Source: S144-45 sp015494035 (lineage in GTDB: Bacteria; Pseudomonadota; Gammaproteobacteria; Xanthomonadales; Marinicellaceae). Taken from it: 36,299 bases of DNA. The notes under the pieces were generated by a model that saw nothing but the letters and a program-made list of their open reading frames with translations, was not told where the DNA came from and did not search any database. Below, piece by piece: positions 8,101-16,769 of the stretch. The translations under genes were made by a program, and so were the position numbers. The number at the start of each line of letters is the position of its first letter. The stretch's first letter is position 1. The stretch covers positions 1 through 36,299 of the forward strand of contig JALUIX010000040.1 in assembly GCA_027057345.1 (NCBI GenBank). Direction: 5' to 3'.

Positions 8101-9554
8101 GTGAAGGCCTCCGGCGTGCGCAGGTGAAAATCGCTGTGTTGTTGAAACTGGTGCGCCACATTGAGCAAGCGCGCTTCACTGAAATGCGGCCCGATCAGTT
8201 GCGCGCCCACAGGCAAACCCTGGCTGAACCCCGCCGGCATGGACAAGCCCGGCAGCCCGGCCAGGGATGCGGGAATGGTGAACACATCGGACTGATACAA
8301 GCTGACCGGGTCGGCCTTTTCGCCCAGTTTGAAGGCCACTTCCGGCGTGACCGGGGCCAGCAGCACATCCACTTGGCCGAATACACGGTCAAAATCCCCG
8401 GCGATCAGGCGTCGAACTTTTTGTGCACGGCGATAGTAGGCATCGTAATACCCCGATGACAAGGCCCAGGTGCCCACCAGAATCCGACGTTTGACCTCCT
8501 CGCCAAAGCCTTCGGAACGGCTACGCCGGTACAGGTCATCCAGGTCCGCAGGCGCTGCGCAGCGATGGCCGTATCGCACGCCGTCAAAACGTGCCAGGTT
8601 AGACGAGGCCTCGGCCGGCGCCAGCACGTAATAGGCAGCCACTGCCAGGTCGGCATTGGGCAAATCCACCGGCAGCGACTGCGCGCCCAGCGCTTCCAGT
8701 GCTTCGCGGGTGGCTTCCACGGCGGTGGCGATGCCGGTTTCGGTGTTTTCCAGCCAATGGGGAATGATACCAACCCGCAGGCCGGTCAGTGGTTTTTCCA
8801 GCTCCGCTGTGTAGTCCACCGGCCCGCTGGCATCGGAGGTGGAATCCAGCGGATCGTGACCGCACATGGCAGACAGCACCAGTGCGCAATCGGCGGCGTA
8901 ACGGCCAAACACGCCGGCCTGGTCGAGACTGGAAGCAAAGGCGATCATGCCGTGGCGCGAGGCGCGACCGTAAGTGGGCTTGATGCCGGTGACGCCACAG
9001 AGAGCAGCCGGCTGACGAATGGAGCCTCCGGTGTCCGAGCCGGTGGCCACCGGCACCGCCCCGAAGGCCACCAGCGCCGCCGAACCGCCGGAGGAACCAC
9101 CGGGCACGCGTTGCTGATCCCACGGGTTTCTGACCGGGCCAAAAAAGGAGTTCTCGTTGGAAGAACCCATGGCGAATTCGTCCATATTGGCCTTACCGAG
9201 GGTCACCATGCCGGCCTGAGCCAGCCGCGACACCACGGTGGCATCAAACGGCGGCACATAATCGGCCAGCATGCGCGAAGCGCAGGTGGTGCGTAGCCCG
9301 CGGGTGGAGAAAATATCCTTGTGAATCAACGGCAGGCCCGTCAATGGCCCGCCCCGGCCCTCGGTAATGGCCTGTTGGGCAATGTGCGCCTGGGCGTCGA
9401 TGGCGGTCTCGTCGGCTTCGGTGATAACCGCATTCAACGGCTGGGCCTTGTGCAAGGCGCGGCGGCTATCGGCAACCACGTCGGCCACGGACAGTTCACC
9501 GGCACGCAAACGGCTGCCAATGGCGTGCAGGCCACAACGCATCAGTTCGCTCAT
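8097..9554 (-). CDS. gatA: Asp/Glu-tRNA amidotransferase subunit A
   Basis: A 485-residue amidase-signature glutaminase that releases ammonia from glutamine for GatB. The Ser-cisSer-Lys triad is intact at Lys79 (LIHKD), Ser154 (PGGSSGGS) and Ser178 (DTGGS), matching the usual GatA numbering. It overlaps gatC upstream and gatB downstream by 4 bases each (ATGA), the standard order gatC-gatA-gatB. Confidence 0.97.
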   Translation of the reverse strand: MSELMRCGLHAIGSRLRAGELSVADVVADSRRALHKAQPLNAVITEADETAIDAQAHIAQQAITEGRGGPLTGLPLIHKDIFSTRGLRTTCASRMLADYVPPFDATVVSRLAQAGMVTLGKANMDEFAMGSSNENSFFGPVRNPWDQQRVPGGSSGGSAALVAFGAVPVATGSDTGGSIRQPAALCGVTGIKPTYGRASRHGMIAFASSLDQAGVFGRYAADCALVLSAMCGHDPLDSTSDASGPVDYTAELEKPLTGLRVGIIPHWLENTETGIATAVEATREALEALGAQSLPVDLPNADLAVAAYYVLAPAEASSNLARFDGVRYGHRCAAPADLDDLYRRSRSEGFGEEVKRRILVGTWALSSGYYDAYYRRAQKVRRLIAGDFDRVFGQVDVLLAPVTPEVAFKLGEKADPVSLYQSDVFTIPASLAGLPGLSMPAGFSQGLPVGAQLIGPHFSEARLLNVAHQFQQHSDFHLRTPEAFT

Positions 9555-9844
9555 GGGTGCTCCACCACTTTGGGCACCAGGTAATAATCGCCATCGGTTT
9601 CCGGTGCCAGCTGCATCAGTTCGGCTTTGCGGGAACTTTCCGTCACGCCATCGGCTCGAAGCGCCTGACAGGCATCGCGCGGGTGGCGCATGGGCCTCAC
9701 CGCGTCCACATCGGCAGCCTGAATGCGATCCACCAGTGCCAGCACCTGATTCAGTGAAACGGAGACCTGCTCAGTCTCTGAAGGGCTCAGATGCAGTTTG
9801 GCCAGGGTGGCAATTTGTTCAACATCTTGACGGGTAATTGTCAT
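9551..9844 (-). CDS. gatC: Asp/Glu-tRNA amidotransferase subunit C
   Basis: A 97-residue GatC that clamps GatA to GatB. The start MTITRQDVEQIATLAKLHLS at 9844 gives the normal GatC N-terminus. A longer frame open upstream to 10069 reads into the mreB leader and lacks family features. The tail RKAELMQLAPETDGDYYLVPKVVE is characteristic. It is the first gene of the gat operon, divergent from mreB. Confidence 0.95.
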   Translation of the reverse strand: MTITRQDVEQIATLAKLHLSPSETEQVSVSLNQVLALVDRIQAADVDAVRPMRHPRDACQALRADGVTESSRKAELMQLAPETDGDYYLVPKVVEHP

Positions 9845-9914
9845 AAAATAGCACCAAAATCCGCGAACCGCATTTATGTGAACCACCCCTCGGAACACCT
9901 GCGGCAAAGCGCCT

Positions 9915-9943
9915 ATTATGCCATCGAACGCCCAGGGGCGAAA
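9915..9943 (-). promoter_or_regulatory. Candidate gatC promoter, possibly shared -10 with mreB
   Basis: On the minus strand TTTCGC (9943-9938) and CATAAT (9920-9915) are spaced by 17 bases, about 70 bases before gatC. The same TATTATG bases give TATTAT (9914-9919) on the plus strand, a possible -10 for mreB with no good -35. A back-to-back promoter is plausible but unproven. Confidence 0.3.
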
Positions 9944-10004
9944 GCGCAAGCACGCCCTGACAGCACCCTTCCCGAGGAAACCCAAGGATACCGACAGAAA
10001 CACC

Positions 10005-11054
10005 ATGTTTAAAAAATTTCGCAGCTTGTTTTCCAATGATTTGTCCATCGACCTGGGCACCGCCAACACCCTGATTTACATGAAGGAACACGGCATTGTG
10101 CTGGATGAACCATCCGTTGTGGCGGTGCGCATGGACCGGGGCATTGCCGGCCCCAAGGACATCGCCTCGGTGGGCATGGACGCCAAAATGATGCTGGGCC
10201 GAACGCCCGGACATATCGAAACCATCCGCCCGTTGAAAGACGGCGTGATTGCGGATTTCGACATGACCTCCGCCATGTTGCAGCACTTTATCCGCAAGGT
10301 GCATTCCAACCGCTGGCTAAAGCCTTCATCGCGGGTGCTCATCTGCGTGCCCTGCGGCTCCACCCAGGTAGAACGTAAGGCCATTGAGGAATCAGCCTAT
10401 GGCGCCGGCGCCAGCGATGTGCAGCTGATCGAGGAACCCATGGCCGCGGCCATTGGTGCAGGCATTCCCATCAATGAAGCCTGCGGTTCCATGGTACTGG
10501 ACATTGGCGGCGGCACATCGGAGGTGGCCGTACTGTCACTCAACGGCATTGTCTATTCGGCCTCGGTAAAAATTGGTGGCGACAAATTTGATGACGCCAT
10601 CATCTCTTACGTGCGCCGCAGCTACGGCACCCTGATTGGCGAGGCCACCGCCGAGCGCATCAAGAAAGAAATTGGCTGCGCCTATCCCTCCGACGAGGTG
10701 AAAACCATTGAAGTGTCCGGTCGTAACCTGGCCGAAGGTGTACCGCGCCAGTTCAGCATCACCAACACCGAAATCCTGGAAGCGTTGCATGAACCGCTCA
10801 CCGGCATTGTGCAGGCACTCAAGACTGCGCTGGAACAAACCCCGCCGGAACTGTGTGCCGACGTGGCCGAACGCGGCATTGTCCTGACCGGTGGCGGCGC
10901 CTTGCTGACTGACCTGGACAAGCTGATTTCCGAAGAAACCGGCTTGCCGGTGATTACTGCCGATGACCCGCTCACCTGCGTGGCCCGCGGCGGTGGCCGT
11001 GCCATGGAAATTATGGACGAACAAGGCGCAGACTTCTTTACTTTCAACCGCTAA
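10005..11054 (+). CDS. mreB: Rod shape-determining protein MreB
   Basis: A 349-residue bacterial actin homologue that forms membrane-associated filaments and guides side-wall peptidoglycan synthesis. The start MFKKFRSLFSNDLSIDLGTANTL at 10005 is the standard MreB N-terminus; the frame is open further upstream without family similarity. The nucleotide-binding motifs DLGTANT (near residue 15), DIGGGTSEVAV (near 166) and the C-terminal LTGGGALL are intact. Its TAA stop at 11052 is part of the CTAA target copy flanking an inserted element that separates it from mreC. Confidence 0.98.
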   Translation: MFKKFRSLFSNDLSIDLGTANTLIYMKEHGIVLDEPSVVAVRMDRGIAGPKDIASVGMDAKMMLGRTPGHIETIRPLKDGVIADFDMTSAMLQHFIRKVHSNRWLKPSSRVLICVPCGSTQVERKAIEESAYGAGASDVQLIEEPMAAAIGAGIPINEACGSMVLDIGGGTSEVAVLSLNGIVYSASVKIGGDKFDDAIISYVRRSYGTLIGEATAERIKKEIGCAYPSDEVKTIEVSGRNLAEGVPRQFSITNTEILEALHEPLTGIVQALKTALEQTPPELCADVAERGIVLTGGGALLTDLDKLISEETGLPVITADDPLTCVARGGGRAMEIMDEQGADFFTFNR

Positions 11055-11203
11055 GATTGAATCTGGACGAAGCAGGTTATGCCTGAATTGATCGAGAACA
11101 AGGCGAAGTTCGCAGCCAATAGCAGGCTATTGGCCAGGACTTCAACACAGTTATCGGGCATTTCAGGTGTGAGAAGCGAGTTCATGATTCGATCAGAGCT
11201 TCC
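11055..11203 (-). mobile_element. MITE-like element, copy 5 (between mreB and mreC)
   Basis: 149-bp copy in reverse orientation, flanked by CTAA on both sides (11051-11054 and 11204-11207). The left end begins GATTGAATC directly after CTAA, so the outer 9 bases GGAAGCTCT of that repeat are missing. The right end CAGAGCTTCC is intact. The left CTAA includes the mreB stop codon. It lies inside an operon and could form a hairpin in the mre transcript. Loss of one terminal 9-mer should make this copy immobile. Confidence 0.85.
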
Positions 11204-11248
11204 CTAACACCGCATCAGTCGACACCAGCCCGAGAACCCGCCACCCAC

Positions 11249-12187
11249 ATGCCAGCCAGTCGCGAAACCCAACTCACCGAGCTGCCGCTGTTTCGCTTTC
11301 TGGTTCTGGAGCTGGTGTGCGTGCTGTTAATGGTGCTGGACTATCACACCCACATTGGCCGGCCAATTCGCCAGGCGTTGTCTGCCCTGACCTACCCGTT
11401 GGTGCAAGCCGTGCGATTACCACAGCAGCTTTGGGACACCGCTGAACTGGCCCTGTCCCGCCAGGCCCGACTGCTCAAGGACAACACCGAACTCAAGCGG
11501 CAATTGTCCAATGCGCGCATGAACCTGCTGCAACTGGATGTGTTACAGCAGGAGAACCGGCGCCTGAGGCAACTGATGCGCATGCGTGAACAACTGCCCC
11601 TGCACACCACCGCGGCTTTTGTGATCAACATCAACAACGGCAGTCAGCGCCACCGCGCGGTGATTGATCGTGGCCAAAACGACGGCCTGTACGTAGGCCA
11701 GACGGTACTGGACCTGCATGGGCTGGCCGGCCAGGTGGAAACCCTCGAACTGGCCAGCGCACACGTGATCCTGATCACCGACCCGCAGCACGCGCTGCCG
11801 GTGGAAGTGCTGCGCACCGGTCTGCGCGGCATTGCCTATGGCCAGGGCAAGGGGCAACTGCTTCTGCCGGAAATTGCCAAGAGTGCCGATGTGCAGCCCG
11901 GCGATGTTCTCATCACTTCCGGCTTTGGTGGCGTGTTCCCACGCGGCCTGAAAGTGGCGCAGATCACAGCCATCAACCCGTCTCAAAACAGCGCTTTTCA
12001 ACAGGCCATCGCACAGCCGTATGCCAATCTTGACCAGCTCAAAGAAGTGTTGCTGGTATGGCCCAAGGTGACTGGCGAAACAACGAAAAATCCGCAAGAC
12101 TTGCAAGACCCGTCAGAAACCGGTGGCGAATCGCCACCGTCCAGCACCACCACCGCCCAGAATCCGGCGGCGGGAGACACGCCATGA
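11249..12187 (+). CDS. mreC: Rod shape-determining protein MreC
   Basis: A 312-residue periplasmic scaffold anchored by one N-terminal membrane segment (about residues 14-32). A coiled coil follows (about 60-115, rich in Leu, Gln and Arg), then the two beta-barrel domains with RAVIDRGQNDGLYVGQ and GDVLITSGFGGVFPRGL. It links MreB to MreD, RodA and PBP2. The C-terminal 40 residues are Pro/Ser/Thr-rich and probably disordered. Its TGA overlaps the mreD start. A MITE-like copy separates it from mreB, so its start was taken as the first ATG after that element. Confidence 0.95.
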   Translation: MPASRETQLTELPLFRFLVLELVCVLLMVLDYHTHIGRPIRQALSALTYPLVQAVRLPQQLWDTAELALSRQARLLKDNTELKRQLSNARMNLLQLDVLQQENRRLRQLMRMREQLPLHTTAAFVININNGSQRHRAVIDRGQNDGLYVGQTVLDLHGLAGQVETLELASAHVILITDPQHALPVEVLRTGLRGIAYGQGKGQLLLPEIAKSADVQPGDVLITSGFGGVFPRGLKVAQITAINPSQNSAFQQAIAQPYANLDQLKEVLLVWPKVTGETTKNPQDLQDPSETGGESPPSSTTTAQNPAAGDTP

Positions 12188-12687
12188 GTCACCTGAACCC
12201 CGGGCACAAATGGCGCTTGTCGGGGCGGGCGCTCAAGCACCTGACCTTGCTGGCAGCACTGGTGCTGATGCTCATCCCCGTGCACGGCTGGCTGAAACTG
12301 CTGCAACCCTACTGGCTGGCGCTGGTGCTGATTTACTGGGTGATGGAAGAACCCGAGCACAATGGCCTGTTTACGGCTTTTTTCTATGGCTTGCTGCTGG
12401 ATGTGCTGTACGGCAGTCTGCTGGGCAAACACGGCCTGTCACTGTTGGTCATTGCCTACCTGGTCAGCAAATACGCACGCCAGTTCCGTATGACCAGTTT
12501 TTGGCAACTGTCCCTGATTGTGGGTGTGCTGCTGTTGAATGACCTGTTTATTCGCGCCTTCATTGACTGGCTCACGCACGGCTCCCTGCCACGCCTGGAA
12601 GACCTGTTGCCGGTGATTTCCGGCGTGCTGGTGTGGCCGTGGCTGAAACTGCTGCTCGATCACCTGCACGCCCGCAGCCGTCGCTGA
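12184..12687 (+). CDS. mreD: Rod shape-determining protein MreD
   Basis: A 167-residue inner-membrane protein of the elongasome with about five hydrophobic segments. The start at 12184 (MSHLNPGHKW) overlaps the mreC stop by ATGA; earlier in-frame starts would lie deep in mreC. The LLLDVLYGSLLGKHGLSLL motif is typical of MreD. The next gene, mrdA, begins one base after the stop. Confidence 0.93.
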   Translation: MSHLNPGHKWRLSGRALKHLTLLAALVLMLIPVHGWLKLLQPYWLALVLIYWVMEEPEHNGLFTAFFYGLLLDVLYGSLLGKHGLSLLVIAYLVSKYARQFRMTSFWQLSLIVGVLLLNDLFIRAFIDWLTHGSLPRLEDLLPVISGVLVWPWLKLLLDHLHARSRR

Positions 12688-12688
12688 C

Positions 12689-14593
12689 ATGCATCATCGC
12701 CGACTGAAAAACCCGCACAGCGAAATGGCCCTGTTTCAGGCCCGCAGCCTGGCGGCACTGGCGTTGGTGAGTCTGGCTCTGCTGGCCGTGGCTGGCCGTT
12801 TTTTCTACTTGCAGGTGGTCAAACACGAGGAACTGAAAGCGCGTTCAGAGGCCAACCGGATCAAAACCACGCCGCTGCCACCGGCACGCGGGCTGATCTA
12901 CGATCGCAACGGCGTGCTGCTGGCACAGAACCTGCCCAGCTACCGCCTGGAAGTGATCCCGGAAAAGGTCAGCCACCTGCAGCAGGCCCTGGATGAACTG
13001 GCCGGCCTGATTCCGCTGGATGAGGCCGACCGTGAAAAAATCCAGCAACAGTTGCGCTACAGCAAGGCTTTCAAACCCATTGTGATCAAGGCCAAGCTCA
13101 GCGAAGCGGAAGTGGCCGCCTTTGCGGCGCGCCAGCATCACTTCCCTGGCTTTCGCAGCGTGCCTTATCTGGTGCGGTACTACCCCTACCGGGAGCTGTT
13201 CTCACACGTCTTGGGTTATGTGGGCCGCATCAATGAAAACGACCTCAAGTCACTGGATGCCGAACGCTATGCCGGTACCCGCTACGTGGGTAAGCTGGGG
13301 GTTGAAAAATTCTACGAAACGCGCCTGCACGGCAGCCCCGGGGTGTTGAAAACAGAAATCAACGCCCAGGGCCGGTTGCTGAAGGTCTTGCAACAGACGC
13401 CACCACACAATGGCGAAGACCTGACCCTGAGCCTGGACATCCGCCTGCAGCAAGCCGCCGCCGAGGCCTTCGCCAGCAACCCGGAAACCGACATTGGCGC
13501 GGCCATCGCGCTGGACCCGCGCAATGGCGAAGTACTGGCCATGCTCAGCCAGCCGGGGTTCGACCCCAACCTGTTCGTCAACGGCATTTCGCACAGCCAG
13601 TATCAGGCCTTGCTCAATTCACCGGACAAACCCCTGTTCAATCGCGCCATCAAGGCCCGCTACGAACCCGGCTCCACCATCAAACCCTACATGCTGCTGG
13701 CCGGCCTGTATTATGGTGTGATCGATCCGGCCTACCGCATGTTTTCTAGCGGCTATTTCCAGCTACCAGGACAAAAACGCAAATACCATGACTGGAAAGC
13801 CGGTGGTCACGGTGAAGTGGATGCAGTGCAGGCATTGGGGCAATCGGTCAACACTTTTTTTTACAGCCTGGCGGTCAAGCTGGGCATCGACCGTATTCAT
13901 GAATTCCTGCGCCATTTTGGCTTTGGCCAGAAAACCGGCATAGATGTGCCCGGGGAAAGCACCGGCCTGCTGCCTTCGCGGGCATGGAAAAAAGCCAGTC
14001 GCGGCACCATCTGGTACCCGGGAGAAACCGTCATTACGGGTATCGGTCAGGGCTATATGATCGCCACACCGGTACAGATGATCCGCTCGCTGGGCATACT
14101 GGCCTCCAAAGGGCTGGTCAACCAGCCGCACCTGCTCAAGCTCGACACCGTTTCAACCACGAAGCTGCCACTGGATATCAAACCGGAATACTGGAACCTG
14201 GCCCACCGCGGCATGATCGAAGTGGTTAACGGAAAAAAGGGCACGGCGCGGGCCATTGCCGCCAAAGAATACCTCATTGCTGGGAAAACCGGCACCTCGC
14301 AGGTGTATGGCAAAAAAGAAGAAAACATCTACAAGAAAAACAAGGACGTGCCCCGCCGCTTGCGCAATCACGCCCTGTTTATCGCCTTTGCGCCGGCCGA
14401 TGACCCCAGCATTGCGGTACTGGTGGTGGCCGAACACGGCGCCAGCGGTTCGCGCGCCGCCGCGCCCATTGCCAAAGCCATCATTCAGCGCTACATGGAA
14501 TTGTACCGGCCTGAATACCTGCGCCCGACCGAAGGGAAGGAACAAGCTGTTAAAGGCTCACAAGGCGCCCGCACCAGGAAGCCAACAGCATGA
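12689..14593 (+). CDS. mrdA: Penicillin-binding protein 2
   Basis: A 634-residue transpeptidase that cross-links peptidoglycan during side-wall growth, working with RodA. It has one N-terminal membrane anchor (about residues 15-37), a pedestal domain from RGLIYDRNGVLLAQN, and a transpeptidase domain. The active-site motifs are Ser329-Thr-Ile-Lys, Ser386-Val-Asn and Lys533-Thr-Gly. The length is usual for the family. The stop overlaps the rodA start (ATGA). Confidence 0.97.
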   Translation: MHHRRLKNPHSEMALFQARSLAALALVSLALLAVAGRFFYLQVVKHEELKARSEANRIKTTPLPPARGLIYDRNGVLLAQNLPSYRLEVIPEKVSHLQQALDELAGLIPLDEADREKIQQQLRYSKAFKPIVIKAKLSEAEVAAFAARQHHFPGFRSVPYLVRYYPYRELFSHVLGYVGRINENDLKSLDAERYAGTRYVGKLGVEKFYETRLHGSPGVLKTEINAQGRLLKVLQQTPPHNGEDLTLSLDIRLQQAAAEAFASNPETDIGAAIALDPRNGEVLAMLSQPGFDPNLFVNGISHSQYQALLNSPDKPLFNRAIKARYEPGSTIKPYMLLAGLYYGVIDPAYRMFSSGYFQLPGQKRKYHDWKAGGHGEVDAVQALGQSVNTFFYSLAVKLGIDRIHEFLRHFGFGQKTGIDVPGESTGLLPSRAWKKASRGTIWYPGETVITGIGQGYMIATPVQMIRSLGILASKGLVNQPHLLKLDTVSTTKLPLDIKPEYWNLAHRGMIEVVNGKKGTARAIAAKEYLIAGKTGTSQVYGKKEENIYKKNKDVPRRLRNHALFIAFAPADDPSIAVLVVAEHGASGSRAAAPIAKAIIQRYMELYRPEYLRPTEGKEQAVKGSQGARTRKPTA

Positions 14594-15699
14594 ATCCGCA
14601 CCACACTCCCTGGCAAGCCCAGCGCAGCATTCGCTCTCACCGGCGATACCTGGACCCGTGGCTGCTGCTGTTTTTGCTGGCGGTGATGGCCTATGGCCTG
14701 TTTGTACTATATAGCGCTGGCGGCCCGGTACTGGTGAAAAAGCAGGCCATCAGGCTGTTGCTGGGCCTTATCGTCATGGTCACTCTGGCCCAGATACGGA
14801 CAGAGCGCATTGCCCAGTTTACGCCGTGGCTGTATGGGCTGACCCTTGTCTTGCTGATCGCGGTGCTGCTGGTGGGCGATGCTTCCAAAGGCGCCCAGCG
14901 TTGGCTGTACATTGGCATCCGCTTCCAGCCCTCGGAACTGGCCAAGCTGACCGTGCCCCTGATGCTGGCCTGGTATTTGCGTCACCGGCCTTTGCCGCCG
15001 GACTGGCGCGACACCCTGATTGCGCTGGTTCTGTTACTGCTGCCGGCGGCACTGGTGGTGGTGGAACCGGACCTGGGCACCGCCATTCTGGTGGCCGCAG
15101 CGGGCTTTTTTGTGCTGTTTCTGGCCGGGTTGTCGTGGCGGTTTCTGCTTTCAGCACTGCTGGCGGTGGTGGCTTCAGCCCCGCTGATCTGGCATTTTCT
15201 GCACGATTACCAGAAACGCCGTATCCTGACCCTGATCAACCCGGAAAGCGACCCGCTGAATGCCGGCTGGAACATCATTCAGTCCAAAATCGCCATTGGC
15301 TCGGGCGGTCTGATGGGCAAAGGCTGGCTGCAGGGCACGCAAACCCAGCTGAATTTTCTGCCCGAACATTCGACGGATTTTATCCTCTCGGTACTGGCCG
15401 AAGAATTCGGCTTTGCGGGGGTGGCCGCGCTGCTGGGGCTTTACCTGCTGATTCTTGTACGGGGCTTCCAGATCGCCGCCTCAGCCCGTGATTCTTTCAG
15501 TCGGCTCATTGCCGGGGCACTCACGCTGACTTTCTTTGTCTACCTGTTTATCAATGCCGGCATGATCAGCGGTTTGCTGCCGGTGGTGGGCGTGCCCTTA
15601 CCCCTGGTCAGTTATGGTGGCACCTCCATCATCACGCTCATGGCGGCCTTTGGTATTATCCTTTCTGTTTACAACCACAAGAAGTTGATCAAACAATGA
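14590..15699 (+). CDS. rodA: Peptidoglycan glycosyltransferase RodA
   Basis: A 369-residue SEDS-family polymerase of lipid II with about ten membrane segments. The catalytic Asp263 sits in EHSTDFILSVLAEEFG, corresponding to Asp262 in E. coli, and the C-terminal VPLPLVSYGGTSI is intact. It forms the elongation synthase with PBP2 encoded just upstream, and overlaps both neighbours by 4 bases. Confidence 0.97.
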   Translation: MNPHHTPWQAQRSIRSHRRYLDPWLLLFLLAVMAYGLFVLYSAGGPVLVKKQAIRLLLGLIVMVTLAQIRTERIAQFTPWLYGLTLVLLIAVLLVGDASKGAQRWLYIGIRFQPSELAKLTVPLMLAWYLRHRPLPPDWRDTLIALVLLLLPAALVVVEPDLGTAILVAAAGFFVLFLAGLSWRFLLSALLAVVASAPLIWHFLHDYQKRRILTLINPESDPLNAGWNIIQSKIAIGSGGLMGKGWLQGTQTQLNFLPEHSTDFILSVLAEEFGFAGVAALLGLYLLILVRGFQIAASARDSFSRLIAGALTLTFFVYLFINAGMISGLLPVVGVPLPLVSYGGTSIITLMAAFGIILSVYNHKKLIKQ

Positions 15700-16742
15700 A
15701 AACACTGAAAAGGACATCCCGGTTTTTCGCCGCCATCACCAGCGCGCTAGTGCTCTCTGCTGCCGTTTCCGCAGCCACGCCCAGTGCGGCAGAACGACAG
15801 AAACAGGCCGACGCTTTTGCCCGTGAATACGCCCGCAAACACCACCGGCCGGTGGAAGAGATTCGCGCCATTCTGGCCACGGCAGAATTTCGTCCCGATA
15901 TTATTGAAGCCATGACACGACCGGCAGAAAAAAAGGCCTGGCACCAGTATCGCCCCATTTTCCTCACCGACAAGCGCATCGACGGTGGCGTGGCGTTCAT
16001 GCGCGCCCACCGCAAAACGCTGGATACAGTCAGCGCCGAGACCGGCGTGCCGCCGGAGATCATCACCGCCATTATCGGGGTGGAAACCTTTTATGGCCGC
16101 ATCACCGGCAGGCACCGGGTGCTGGACGCACTCACCACGCTGGCCTTTGGCTACCCCAAACGGGCTCCGTTTTTTCGCAGTGAGCTGGAAAATTTCCTGC
16201 AGTTGAGCAAAGAAGAAGGCATCCCCCTGACTGACACCACCGGCAGCTACGCCGGTGCCATGGGCTATGGCCAGTTCATGCCCAGTTCCTACCGTCACTA
16301 TGCGCGCGATTTTGATGGCGATGGCCGACGCGACTTGTTGAATTCGGTGCCCGATGCCATTGCCTCGGTGGCCAATTATTTCAGCAAACACGGCTGGCAA
16401 GCGGGGCAACCGGTGGTGTATCCGCTGATCGCCAGCCCCGGAGCACGTCACTTTGCGGCCGAAAAGAAGCCACAGAAACCGGCCTACAGCTGGCAGCAAC
16501 TGGCGGATTGGGGCTATCGCCCGAAGCCCGGCACGGTCATTCCAGAATCCCTGACCGGCCCGCAAACGCGGCTGTCTCTGGTGGTGCTGGAACAGCCCGG
16601 GGGCAAAGAATATTGGGCCGCTTTACCAAATTTTTACGTTATCACCCGCTATAATCACAGCCCCTTGTACGCTATGGCCGTTTACCAGCTGGCCCGCGCC
16701 ATCAAACAGAAAAGCCAGACCGCTGCGGCCACAGCGGAATAA
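15696..16742 (+). CDS. mltB: Lytic murein transglycosylase B
   Basis: A 348-residue periplasmic enzyme that cuts the glycan strand with formation of 1,6-anhydro-muramic acid. The catalytic Glu130 lies in IGVETFYGR, and GAMGYGQFMPSSYR and DFDGDGRRDL are family motifs. The N-terminus has a signal peptide ending near AAVSAA. There is no lipobox cysteine, so unlike E. coli MltB it is probably soluble in the periplasm. It overlaps rodA by 4 bases, which places it firmly in the elongation operon. Confidence 0.95.
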   Translation: MKTLKRTSRFFAAITSALVLSAAVSAATPSAAERQKQADAFAREYARKHHRPVEEIRAILATAEFRPDIIEAMTRPAEKKAWHQYRPIFLTDKRIDGGVAFMRAHRKTLDTVSAETGVPPEIITAIIGVETFYGRITGRHRVLDALTTLAFGYPKRAPFFRSELENFLQLSKEEGIPLTDTTGSYAGAMGYGQFMPSSYRHYARDFDGDGRRDLLNSVPDAIASVANYFSKHGWQAGQPVVYPLIASPGARHFAAEKKPQKPAYSWQQLADWGYRPKPGTVIPESLTGPQTRLSLVVLEQPGGKEYWAALPNFYVITRYNHSPLYAMAVYQLARAIKQKSQTAAATAE

Positions 16743-16769
16743 GCCCTGACTTCGGAGTCACGCAACTGC

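Noticed and set aside
9551..10069. Longer gatC starting at 10069
   Set aside because: The added N-terminus runs through the mreB leader and start and has no GatC features; the start at 9844 gives the standard protein.
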